NCBI GenBank assembly: GCA_024867545.1
Contig: JANFNE010000060.1
Span: 186,001-250,000, forward strand
Reading direction: 5' to 3'
Length of the DNA stretch: 64,000 nucleotides
Origin: Phytopythium helicoides
Taxonomy: Eukaryota > Oomycota > Peronosporomycetes > Pythiales > Pythiaceae
A program made the position numbers and the translations under genes. How positions within the stretch are numbered: position 1 is the stretch's first letter; the number at the start of each line of letters is the position of its first letter. The notes under the pieces were generated by a model. That model worked only from the letters and a program-made list of their open reading frames with translations, was not told the DNA's origin and did no database searches. Shown here one piece after another: positions 36,774 to 45,784 of the stretch.

Positions 36774-37295
36774 TGCTGAGGCGACGGGCTGGAGGGCTGC
36801 GGAGACCTTGGGGCTGCGGCGCCGATCTGCAAGTGACGTCGCAGGAGTCCAAGTCGGCCGCGATGGCTACCAAGTTGATAGCTTGACCATCTGTCTCGTT
36901 ATACTTGTTTATATAGGCTCAAAGATGTTTTGTTTGTATGAAACATACATCAATTTAACGATATTTATATGATTATAGAGTCTAACGGAAGGTTTAGGAC
37001 AGTGAGGTGTCGCGGTTTCTATTTCTACCCCAACGTCATGCTCTCTGCATTCTTCATGACAACATGGCGGAAGTGATGGCAGCGAGGAGAAGACGCTAGA
37101 TGGCGTTGCATCTCCAGCAGCGACGGCTGGTAGATACTACAAGCATCTCATTGACATGAGCACTCTATTTTCACGCTCTCGTTCTACGAGTTCATGAAAA
37201 ACGACGACAGGAAAGCTGGCCGTACGTGGCGTGAGCATCGTGTTGGGTTCCCAGGATTGTCTCGTTCGTGGCTCTTGGTAGGCAAGCCGCCTTGC
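36774..37295. other. Intergenic region, no gene seen
   Basis: AT-rich segment at 36890-36990 upstream of GHR 7. Nothing further supported. Confidence 0.5.
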
Positions 37296-37745
37296 TTACA
37301 CGCCGATGTCCTCGTTCCAGAGCTGCGGCTTGTCGCGGATGAAGTCCTCCATGAGCTTGACGCACTGCGCGTCGTCCACGACGGTCACGTCGACGCCACG
37401 CGAACGCACGTACGCCTCGGGGCCTTGGAAGGTTTTGTTCTCGCCCACGATGACCTTCTTGATCTTGTAGAGCAGCACGGCGCCGCTGCACATATCGCAG
37501 GGCGACAGCGTCGAGTAGAGCGTCGCCCGCGCGTAGTCGGCGGCCGAGAGACGCCCCGCGTTCTCCAAGCAGTCCATCTCGGCGTGCAGCACGGCGCTGC
37601 CCTTCTGCACGCGGCGGTTGTGGCCGCGAGCCACGATCTGCCCGTCGATCACGAGCACCGAGCCGATGGGGACGCCTCCTTCGCTCAGCCCCAGCTCGGC
37701 CTCGCGGATCGCCTCCTGCAGGAACGGGTCGTTCGTCGTGGCCAT
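37296..37745 (-). CDS. Cytosine deaminase (Fcy1 type)
   Basis: 149 residues from ATG 37745 (MATTNDPFLQEAIREAELG), close to the yeast enzyme's 158. The zinc site is complete: H54-A-E56 (proton shuttle Glu) and P82-C83-x2-C86 (SPCDMCSGA). The substrate-pocket region GHNRRVQKGS and the C-terminal QLWNEDIGV resemble yeast Fcy1 rather than tRNA or CMP deaminases. It converts cytosine to uracil in pyrimidine salvage in the cytosol. The frame is open to 37904 upstream, but that part is not family-like. Single gene between GHR 7 and the broken GHR 8, with no sign of decay. Confidence 0.9.
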   Translation of the reverse strand: MATTNDPFLQEAIREAELGLSEGGVPIGSVLVIDGQIVARGHNRRVQKGSAVLHAEMDCLENAGRLSAADYARATLYSTLSPCDMCSGAVLLYKIKKVIVGENKTFQGPEAYVRSRGVDVTVVDDAQCVKLMEDFIRDKPQLWNEDIGV

Positions 37746-38123
37746 GGTGGTGGTGGTCGGGAGGAAGGAAGGCAGGGAGGAAGGTCTCAGCTGCAGCGCG
37801 ACTTCAGAAATGCACCACTCATCGCGATTTGCATGGTTAGTCTCCTCTACTCTTACATTGCATAATTGGCTATATTGATAACAGTATACAGATGTTTGTA
37901 TCATGAATAACCTTTAATAGTAAATGTTATGATGTATATTTGTGCTAGTTGGCTGTGCGTATTTTGACTGGATGACCTCACCGTTGACACGCGAGAACTG
38001 TGAGTTTTGCGGATTTGCCCAGACGAGTCCGCCGTTGCAGATCGATCGATCACCGAGTGCAACTGGTTGAAGCGGTGCACAGTCGAGCTTCTAGCAGTGC
38101 ATCAATCCTCATAGCTTTGCTGG
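37746..38123. other. Intergenic region, start of duplicated block
   Basis: From about 38010 rightward the sequence is duplicated at 48426-48800. No gene in the left part. Confidence 0.5.
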
Positions 38124-38370
38124 TCACAGACCCTCGCGGCCGTGGGGAGCGTCGTAGTCAACGTATGGACCCGTGAGGACGGCGTCGTCGGCCTCGTCCT
38201 TGTGGTTCATGACGCCGATGCGCAGGTGGTCCCAGTTGACCGTCTTGCGGAATGCTGGCATCTGGTACAGCTCGCGCATGTACTGTTCTCATTCATCAAG
38301 ATGAGCACACAAATCGGTGGGCAAGCATCTACATACAAATAGCGGCAACGTACCCCGACGACGTTGGTGA
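38010..38370. repeat. Duplicated block, copy A (GHR 8 3' end)
   Basis: About 360 bp, including the last exon, intron and the NVVG-coding end of exon 1 of GHR 8, repeated almost exactly at 48426-48797. Confidence 0.8.
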
Positions 38371-39135
38371 ACTGCATGAGCGTAGGCGACGATCCGTCCT
38401 CTACTGCACGCTGGAGGCAATCGATGCGGATAAGCAGATAGAAAAGACGGACGTCCGCCTCCGTGATGCCTGCACCAGCCACGACGTATCGGCCCTTCGC
38501 GAGCAGGTCGTCCAGCCGCGCGAGTGCCGGGAAGACGTTCTTCAACTCGCTCTCCGTCTCCTCCGCAGTGTGTGCGAAAGCTGCTTTCGTGTACGCCGCT
38601 CCGATTTCGGCGACGATGCCGTTGTTGGCTTCTTCGATCTGAGCTTCGATGGCAGGAGGAAACAAATCGATTGCGTTCGACTCTGGCACGAGCTCGCGGA
38701 AGCCCGTGTTGAACGTTCGAAGGATGTCGGCCGACTCATTCGACACGATCGTCTGCCTTCACCTTGTCCCACAGGATCGGTACCGGAGAACTTGCGCGGA
38801 GTCATGTCGACCATCTCGTACAAGTCGCGAGCAAACTTGGCATTATTGACTGTGTCAGGGATGCAACCTTCCGTCGAGTAGACTCGACCGTGCAGCCCTG
38901 TGACCATTGGCTCGTTCGCAGGGTCGACGAATGTCCAGCCGCGATGCGTGTCGGCTGCATCGTTGGGCTTGGTCTTCTGGAAAATCGGGTGCACGACCGA
39001 CAAGCCGATCACATTCTCGAGCCCCTTGAGGTTGCGTGCTGCCAGAGCTCGACTCGCAAATGGGCATGCGTACGACACGTACAGATGGTACCGGTCTTTG
39101 GCGGCAGGGAACTCGGCGTCGGGATGTAGGAACGG
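38124..39135 (-). pseudogene. GHR 8, broken and cut by Fanzor E3
   Basis: Two exons, with a 71 bp intron at 38283-38353 (GTACGT..CAG) at the same NVVG position as GHR 7. Damage seen: the ATG and first codons are missing, the reading starts at YRSYI directly against the right end of E3; a small deletion then shifts the frame before DAEFPAAKDRYHLYV; two extra bases near 38770-38790 break VPILWDKKKQTIV. The active-site YACPFASRA and C-terminal DYDAPHGREGL are still readable. It is a pseudogene unless the indels are sequence errors. Confidence 0.8.
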
Positions 39136-39219
39136 TATAGTATCCCTACACTATATACAGGTTCAAACTACTGTGTACGCTTAACTCCCTCGCGCACGTC
39201 GCGGTGTCGCCGCTGCTGC
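39136..39219 (-). ncRNA. Candidate Fanzor omega RNA (copy 3)
   Basis: Conserved tail ending TATAGTGTAGGGATACTATA, a 6 bp hairpin (TATAGT/ACTATA, 8-base loop) at the element terminus. The next bases, where a guide would begin, are GHR 8 coding sequence. Confidence 0.6.
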
Positions 39220-41349
39220 TCACGCATGCATCACTGCTGCTCCTCGACAGAAAGCTGCTGGTCGTGGATCTCCACGCAGCTTGGCCCTGAGCAGAGTCAG
39301 CATGTTGAGCGCCGCATTGACATCACGATCCCAAAAGAGTGCCCTGCAATCGCTGGAGTGACAGCGCAGGACATTCTTGGTGGTGATCAGCTCCGTCTCG
39401 CCGTCGCGAAACTGTGGCAGCACTGCATTGCGAAGTGGCTGGTGGCAACTGGAGCACAGTTTGCTCGAGCAAAATTCGTCGATTGTCACCACCCTCGCTC
39501 GCTTCTGCAGCGCATGCCGAAACCCTTTCACTGGTGTGGGGCCGTGGCCGCGAACTCCATCGCGAACACTCCAGTCGCCATACCCGATGATAACCTGTTG
39601 GTTTGCAACAGGAACGACACGCTTGGCCATCGCGTCCAAGGTCTTGGCTTTCATCCGCTTGACCATGAACCGCTGCTTTCGGAAAGCATGGCTGGCGCAG
39701 AACTCAACCAGGTACGCGACGCTCGCCCAGTAGATGCGAAGGTGCTCCAAGTAGACATCAAAGTCGGAGCACTTGAACGACGGGAGCCTAGTCAGCACAT
39801 CGCTGTATCGATGATCGCGCTTTTTTAGATTCTCAAACCAGAACCGCTGCTTCTTCATGCCTGCAAGGTGACGATATTCTCGCGTATGAATCTGCGTGAT
39901 GTTACTGTGTGGTTGAACCGCACCCTTGATAGTTGGTAAGATCTCGCCCTCTCGTGCAGCAGTACACAAGTTGCGCAATCCAGGATCGACTCCGATTAGC
40001 ATTTCCGGCGTATAGTTGGTTGGCAGCGATTCCCACTCGTAGTCGACCTCGGCTTCCGCCGCCAGCTTCCGTCGCTTCTTGCCTTTTCTGCGCTCCTTTT
40101 TGAGCTCCTCGATCTTCAGGTCGTGAGCCGACTTTGGACGAGTCAGCAACACAGAGGCAGAGTAACCGTTCGACGTTATCTGGTGAGCAAATAGTCGGCT
40201 TGCAAACGACGCCTTACTGTCGTGGTCCATGTCGTTAAAGTCCGCCTTTGAAATGCCTGCGTCGACTTTCATCGTCTCAAACTTGCTCACAGAGAATAGC
40301 TCTCGGAGTATGGCACCTTTCTGCTGGATGGTAACGGAACTGCTAAGCCTTCCAGCTCTCGCGCCTTGAGGCATCAGTAGTGCGTTTCGACCGCCAGTCG
40401 ACTCGAACACCCTGGCGCACAATCCGTGTAGCGTTGTACGGTTGATGATAATGTGGCTCGGAACATAACTCGTCGAACATGGCAGCAGAGAGAATGATCG
40501 AATGCCTTTTTTGTTTGGATCCTGGCGCTGTGATGCTTCGACCTTCTGGAGGATGACGTACAACCTCTTGACGAAATGCTCAAGATTTCTTTCGATGACA
40601 GACTGGTGCGGTTCGAGCCCGAGCCATCCACGAAGCTCCTGCTCATCCGCAGTGAACTCGCTGTCGCTCGATCGGTAGCACGCCATCACAAGACGGTTGA
40701 TCTCAGCTCGGGCAACAGCTGGCTGCTCAACGTTCTGGTGGGGACGAGATGTCGTGGTTGGATGCTCTCTGTGTTGTGGCGCATCTTCCATCGCCATTGA
40801 AGCAGTCTCAAGAGCCGGCCTGTCCTCCATCGCCATCAAACGCAACTCTTCTTGGCGCTCTTCGAGTAACAGTCGCGCGTACATTGTAAGTCGCTTCTCG
40901 AAGTTCAACACGACCATGTTCCTGGTGTTAATCCGCATCTGCTCCGCGAGCCACAACAGCTGATCGTGATCGTGAGAAGCTGTAGCTGGTGGCATGTAGC
41001 CCTCAATACGTGCCCGCTCGGCACGGTACAGTCTGGCCGTCTCTCGAAAATCAGTGGTCGCTGAGCTGGTTGCACCGAGACCCTGAGCTCGAACGGCGTG
41101 GCAACACCAGGAGAAGAACGTCTGATCAAGACGCGGCAGTTCACCATGAGCTTGCAGGCAACGGAGCACGTGCATATTCGCGAGGTGCCACGCCTCGGAC
41201 GTGATCTGCTTGAACACGACGCAGGATCGCTGAATCTCGTCTATGAGGTCGGGATTTTCACACAACTGCTGGAGCCTGCACGTGACGCTCGTGAACGAGT
41301 GGTGTTTGTCCCAGTCCTTTTCCTCGTCGGTCTTCTTGCGCTTGGGCAT
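39220..41349 (-). CDS. Fanzor RNA-guided nuclease (copy 3)
   Basis: 709 residues from ATG 41349, frame intact. A TGA replaces a Trp codon a few codons upstream of MPKRKK, evidence that translation starts at that Met in the whole family. Variants: CENPDLIDE at 30-38, PPATASHDHDQLLW as in copy 1, YRSSDSEFTADE, SFASRLFAHQITSNGYS and QPHSNITQ. Catalytic Asp/Glu and finger Cys are unchanged. The mixture of copy 1-like and copy 2-like blocks suggests exchange between copies. Confidence 0.92.
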   Translation of the reverse strand: MPKRKKTDEEKDWDKHHSFTSVTCRLQQLCENPDLIDEIQRSCVVFKQITSEAWHLANMHVLRCLQAHGELPRLDQTFFSWCCHAVRAQGLGATSSATTDFRETARLYRAERARIEGYMPPATASHDHDQLLWLAEQMRINTRNMVVLNFEKRLTMYARLLLEERQEELRLMAMEDRPALETASMAMEDAPQHREHPTTTSRPHQNVEQPAVARAEINRLVMACYRSSDSEFTADEQELRGWLGLEPHQSVIERNLEHFVKRLYVILQKVEASQRQDPNKKGIRSFSLLPCSTSYVPSHIIINRTTLHGLCARVFESTGGRNALLMPQGARAGRLSSSVTIQQKGAILRELFSVSKFETMKVDAGISKADFNDMDHDSKASFASRLFAHQITSNGYSASVLLTRPKSAHDLKIEELKKERRKGKKRRKLAAEAEVDYEWESLPTNYTPEMLIGVDPGLRNLCTAAREGEILPTIKGAVQPHSNITQIHTREYRHLAGMKKQRFWFENLKKRDHRYSDVLTRLPSFKCSDFDVYLEHLRIYWASVAYLVEFCASHAFRKQRFMVKRMKAKTLDAMAKRVVPVANQQVIIGYGDWSVRDGVRGHGPTPVKGFRHALQKRARVVTIDEFCSSKLCSSCHQPLRNAVLPQFRDGETELITTKNVLRCHSSDCRALFWDRDVNAALNMLTLLRAKLRGDPRPAAFCRGAAVMHA

Positions 41350-41639
41350 GACCAGCGATCTTCAACCACCAAGGTCGGTGGTCAGTGAGCTTGCTGATGT
41401 TCTAGAGGCGGTAAAAGCGACTTCGCGAATGAGAGGCAGAGAACGCGGTCGTCGCGAAGAAGCCGTTGGAGCGAAGGTGTGCAATGAGAACGTAACTGTC
41501 AGACAGCAGAGCCATAATGACTCATTGGTGCTATGCCGAGATTGTGACGCAGTTGCTGACATGTGCCTTTGCTGGCATGGTGAAGGTTGCATCATCTCGT
41601 TATAGTCAAACCGCAACAGTTCCACACCCCAGCAGAGAA

Positions 41640-42042
41640 ACGGTGAGGTGCTGTGGGGTCGAGATCTCCCAGATCAGATGTTGCAGTCAAGACGCGCATC
41701 AAGGCTGGACGCTCCCCATTGCGACAAGGCGCGCATTTGGGCTGAAAACGGCACTATTCGTCCTCGGCGACGGAAATGCAGAGTGTGGTGACGAGCTGAC
41801 TCTCACTTTCTGATACTTTGAGTTGTCCTTGAATAGCATTTCACTCTTGAGCAATCTCACACTCGAGCAATCACGAGCTCCTTCTTGAGTTGGATGATGC
41901 TGGCGTCGTTACCGCAGAATCGCAAACTCCCCCCAATGAAGAAATTCCCCATATTGGCGGAGATCTTTCTCCGAAGCTCTCGCAAACTGCAGTGATATCA
42001 CAATCCACAATCACCGCAGCCCCAATTCAGTTCTCTAATTGA
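41640..42042 (+). pseudogene. Fragment of a TKL kinase gene
   Basis: 41640-41800 matches the C-terminal lobe of the kinase gene at 27669-31022 (GEV.WGRDLPD onward) with frame-breaking indels. About 60 bases later an open segment to TGA 42042 reads protein-like (SSNHELLLELDDAGVV, TPPNEEIPHIGGDLSPKL, QSTITAAPIQFSN), perhaps from another part of a related gene. No start or complete domain. Confidence 0.6.
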
Positions 42043-42296
42043 TGCTATGGTCAGAGCACACCTTTGTGCCATGATTCTCTGCTCCAGGTGCCAACAACGA
42101 TTTCGTATTGATATCAAACCAACTGGAGGATGCCACAAACAGACATGAATTGGTTCAAAGATACCCTCACTCCCATCTCCTCGCACTTGTGACTAAGATT
42201 CCACCGGAGAGCGAGCCTGCGCTCCACGAATGATAGCTGTATCGCAGCAGTACTCTCACATCTTACTATCCGCTTGGGGCGAGACCGGAGGCTCGT

Positions 42297-45200
42297 CTAA
42301 GGGCAGTTCGGGACAGCCTCTTCCTCCAGCCCAATTAACAGGCGCTTGCATCTCTCCCGATAGGCGTCGCTGGCGTTGCCACGCTCCAGTTGATTCAAGA
42401 AATTAGCATCAAGAAACTTGTCAAGATGGCGATGGAGTGCAAGAGCGCTTAAAACTGCTGTTGTGTATCCAGATATTGTGTCAATTTTGATCTCGATCAA
42501 ACGTGTTGACTCAACCCTCACATCTTGAACCAGCGCAGAGAGTTGATTGAGCACATCGGGAAGTCCGTTGAGCTTGACGTGAGTGACTTCAAGGCGCCTC
42601 CAGACCAACTCGAGAATGCCGTACACAGCGGTATAGCTGATCAGAGCTATGTGAGCTACTGCGCTTTGATGCCTGTTTGTCTTCAAGTCTTGTCAACCAT
42701 TCTTTGATAACGTTGGGAATCTCAAATGAAGCTTGCTGCAATTCAGTTTGGCTTTCAAGGCTGGAGTCCAATTTTACCGCCAGTTTGCTCAACTCTAAAA
42801 CAACGGTCGAGATCACTAGTCGTTTGTTTGGGTCAAGACAGCACATGCGCTTCACTAGCTCCCATTGAGTATCGGTACACATTTTTGGTCGAGGAGGTAG
42901 CATACCACGTTTTGCCATCACCTTAACCTCCACCGTTCTCGTTGTCATGCCATGGATATGGAACATCCTTATCGTCGTCAATTGAGTCAACTACTCTCAT
43001 TGCTTCCACAATGCACATCCCCAACGCGTATACATCGGACTTTGAACGTTGGAGACACAGTACCACCAAGGTTTCCTTCCTTCTCTGGCATGCATTCCGG
43101 TGCAAGCCAGTGCCAAGCTCCCGTGATCTTTCTTGGCGCTCCATTCGAGGGCGTAAAGCTTAAGCCAAAGTCGGTCACCTTGGCTTTCCCATCTTTTCCA
43201 ACCAAAATGTTGTTGCCCTTGATATCTCCATGTACAACTCCCCGAGCGTGCAGATACTGAATACCGAGCGCAGCTTCGTACAATTTGTTCCATATCTGCT
43301 TGGGATGTTTCTTCAGATAGTTGCACAAAGTATCGTTGGTGGCGTATTCGCAAACGAAAAAAGGTAGGCCGATATGACAAGCCCCAAAAAGCTCAATGAC
43401 GTGAGGGTGGCGCAGGTTGAACCAGACACTGACTTCATCCTGAAACATCTTGAACACTTCTGAGCGCATTTCTCGAACGTCGTCAGCTGCTTCCTTCTGT
43501 CGCTCACTTGTCATTGACTCAATCGAACTACGAGAAGTAGAGAATGGATGCGACCCCCTCACATTTGCTTCTGCACAAATAAGCTCTTTCACAACGACAT
43601 CAGAGCCAAGCCACTCGGTTTTGTAAGCACAACCAAAGCCACCCTTTCCGACTGATAGTTTTTCACCCATCCGAAGCTCAAACCAACGGATAAACCACTC
43701 TGGTGCGATCGCACTACTCCCCATTTCAGGCCCACCGTTCGTTTGAGCAATATCTTGGTAAGCCTTGTTCAAAATTGCGAGCTGATCAAGCGAGTAATCT
43801 TGACCGTTATTGTTTTCAATTTCAGCTTTCAAGAATTCGAGAGCCGCTACTTGCTCTTCGTGTGACTGCAGATCGTTCAGCAAAAACCACGTCTTAGACT
43901 TGTCAGACATATAAAAATCGACCCAGCGATGGCGTTGTCGTCTCTTTCGCTCTTCTACCACGCTTCTTGGTTCTCCTATCAATCTCCATAGATGAGATAT
44001 CTGTCGTTCAATTGCGAAAATGCTTGTTTCAGTTGCAGAGGAGACCGAAAGCTGCAAAATTCGCTGTTGCAATGGAGAAGTTGTGAGCAAACTTCTGAAT
44101 CCCTGTAAAGCTTCTTGGAAGCGTTGAAATACCAGCGGGGAAGTGTGGACTGAACTCGTCAAGCGAATGTGTATCAGCGATAGCTCCTGAGCTATTAGTT
44201 CGTGCGACGGACATGAGTTACTGATTCCCGCTATTGGGTCTTGTAGAGATTCCCATAGTTTGCGCAACTCACCACCTTCGAAGCTGTCGAAAGTGAACAT
44301 CAGGGCCAGATGGATGCAAAGCATTCGAAGGAATCATATTCTTCAGTTCGTCGATAATGAATGCAAGGCTGATTCGCTTAGCAGGGTCGTTGCTGCACAT
44401 ACGTCTCACCAAGTCATGAGTGGAACCATTCAGACCTTTCGGTTCATGTTCGTCGGAATTTTCTGGAAACCAGCCTGGCTTGATATGTCTCGCATCTTCA
44501 TCTCGAACAGCGTCTCCCCACGGTTGCTCTTTAGTCACAGCCTCGAGAATGCACATACCAAGAGAATACACATCTGACTCAAACGTTGGTGCCTTTCTTG
44601 ACACATCCAACAGCTCTGGAGCTCTCCAGCGCATCGAACCAACGAATCCAGTTGGCTTTCGCGCGACCTTCTCTATCTCGCTCATGGAAAAACTTGTGAG
44701 CTTTGCCACTCCATCGCTACCGATTAGAATGTTCTTGCACTGGAGATTGCCGTGGACAATATTGCGCTCGTGGAGGTATTGAAGACCAAGAGCAGCTTCA
44801 TAGAGAAAGTTCCACATCTTACCAGGGTCAGCATGATTGCTCTTCACATAATCTATCAGTGATCCTCCGCTTGCAAACTCATGTACGAAGAGTTGCAGAT
44901 CCCCCACGTCGCATGCTTCGTAGAGCTTGATAATGTTCGGATGGCGAAGGCGCTTCCACAGTTGGACTTCATCGCCAAAACAGGATTGAGATGTCTGGGG
45001 ATTGAACCATTTAATGACGACGTCTGCATCAAGCCACTTTGCACGACACTCTCCACGATCAGAAAATGATGCCTCCAACAAATCGATCTCAAACAAACTC
45101 AGGTATTGTGGAGACGAGTCATCAGGAGTCCGACGAACTTGCTTGGTTCTTTGTAAAGCTGACATTCTTGGAGTAAGAATTGCTTCCACAGCTTGGTATC

Positions 45201-45700
45201 CGCGAGCCTGCCGCCATCCGAATTGCAGTTTCACCTTTAAAGTTTATCGCATCAACGTCGGCACCGTTCTCAACAAGATACTTGACTGCTTCCACGTTAT
45301 TTTTCTTCGCTGCCTTCATCAGCGCAGTTTCTTGAGTTGAATCTCTTATATTGATGTCAGCTCCACACTCAATGAGGCACCGGAGTCCTTCGTAATAGCC
45401 ATTGTTAGCAACGATGACGAGCAAAGGAATCATAGTGATTTTCTTCAAGTAGGTGCCTTCAGCAGTTGCAACTCTGCGGTATAACGTCTCGTTTCGATCG
45501 ATCACATCAACTAGTGCGCCTTGTAACGCCAAATACTTCACCACATCGAAATGTCCTCGATAAAGCGCAACCATGAGCGGTGTTTGCCCGTACTCTGACT
45601 CAGCGTTGGGATTCGCGCCACGACGAATCAAGGTTTCAACATGCGGGAGGTTACCTTTTCGCGCTGATTCAAACAGCTGAAAGTCGATAGATCTTATCAT
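42297..45700 (-). pseudogene. Decayed ankyrin-pseudokinase-kinase gene
   Basis: Reading from ATG 45700: four to five ankyrin repeats (FQLFESARKGNLPHVETLI, GQTPLMVALYRGHFDVVKYL, ETALMKAAKKNNVEAVKYL). After a one-base shift near 45210 comes a kinase-like domain whose catalytic loop is HGNLQCKN and whose DFG is TSF, a pseudokinase. After a shift near 44300 come a linker and a second kinase with GKGGFGCAY, VVVKE, HGDIKGNN and TDFGLSF. Two more shifts (near 43045 and 42930) interrupt its C-lobe, and a probable fifth comes before a helical tail ending at 42297. Domain order parallels the intact 27669 kinase. Several frameshifts in one locus favour a true pseudogene. Its ATG directly abuts the right end of Fanzor E4. 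Confidence 0.75.
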
Positions 45701-45784
45701 TATAGTATCCCTGGACTACATACAGGTTCAAACTACTGTGTACGCTTAACTCCCTCGCGCACGTCGCGGTGTTGCCGCTGCAGC
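45701..45784 (-). ncRNA. Candidate Fanzor omega RNA (copy 4)
   Basis: Conserved tail, with GCGGCAACACCGC preserving the first hairpin stem despite a loop change. It ends TGTAGTCCAGGGATACTATA, immediately followed by the ATG of the ankyrin-kinase pseudogene. Confidence 0.6.

Larger units (their letters stand above)
39136..41616 (-). mobile_element. Fanzor element E3
   Basis: 2,481 bp from TTGCGGTTTGACT (41616, left end) to GGGATACTATA (39136, right end), exactly the length of E4. The ends are not inverted repeats of each other and no target-site duplication is obvious. The right end lies in GHR 8; the left end is 23 bases from a kinase fragment. Confidence 0.8.
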
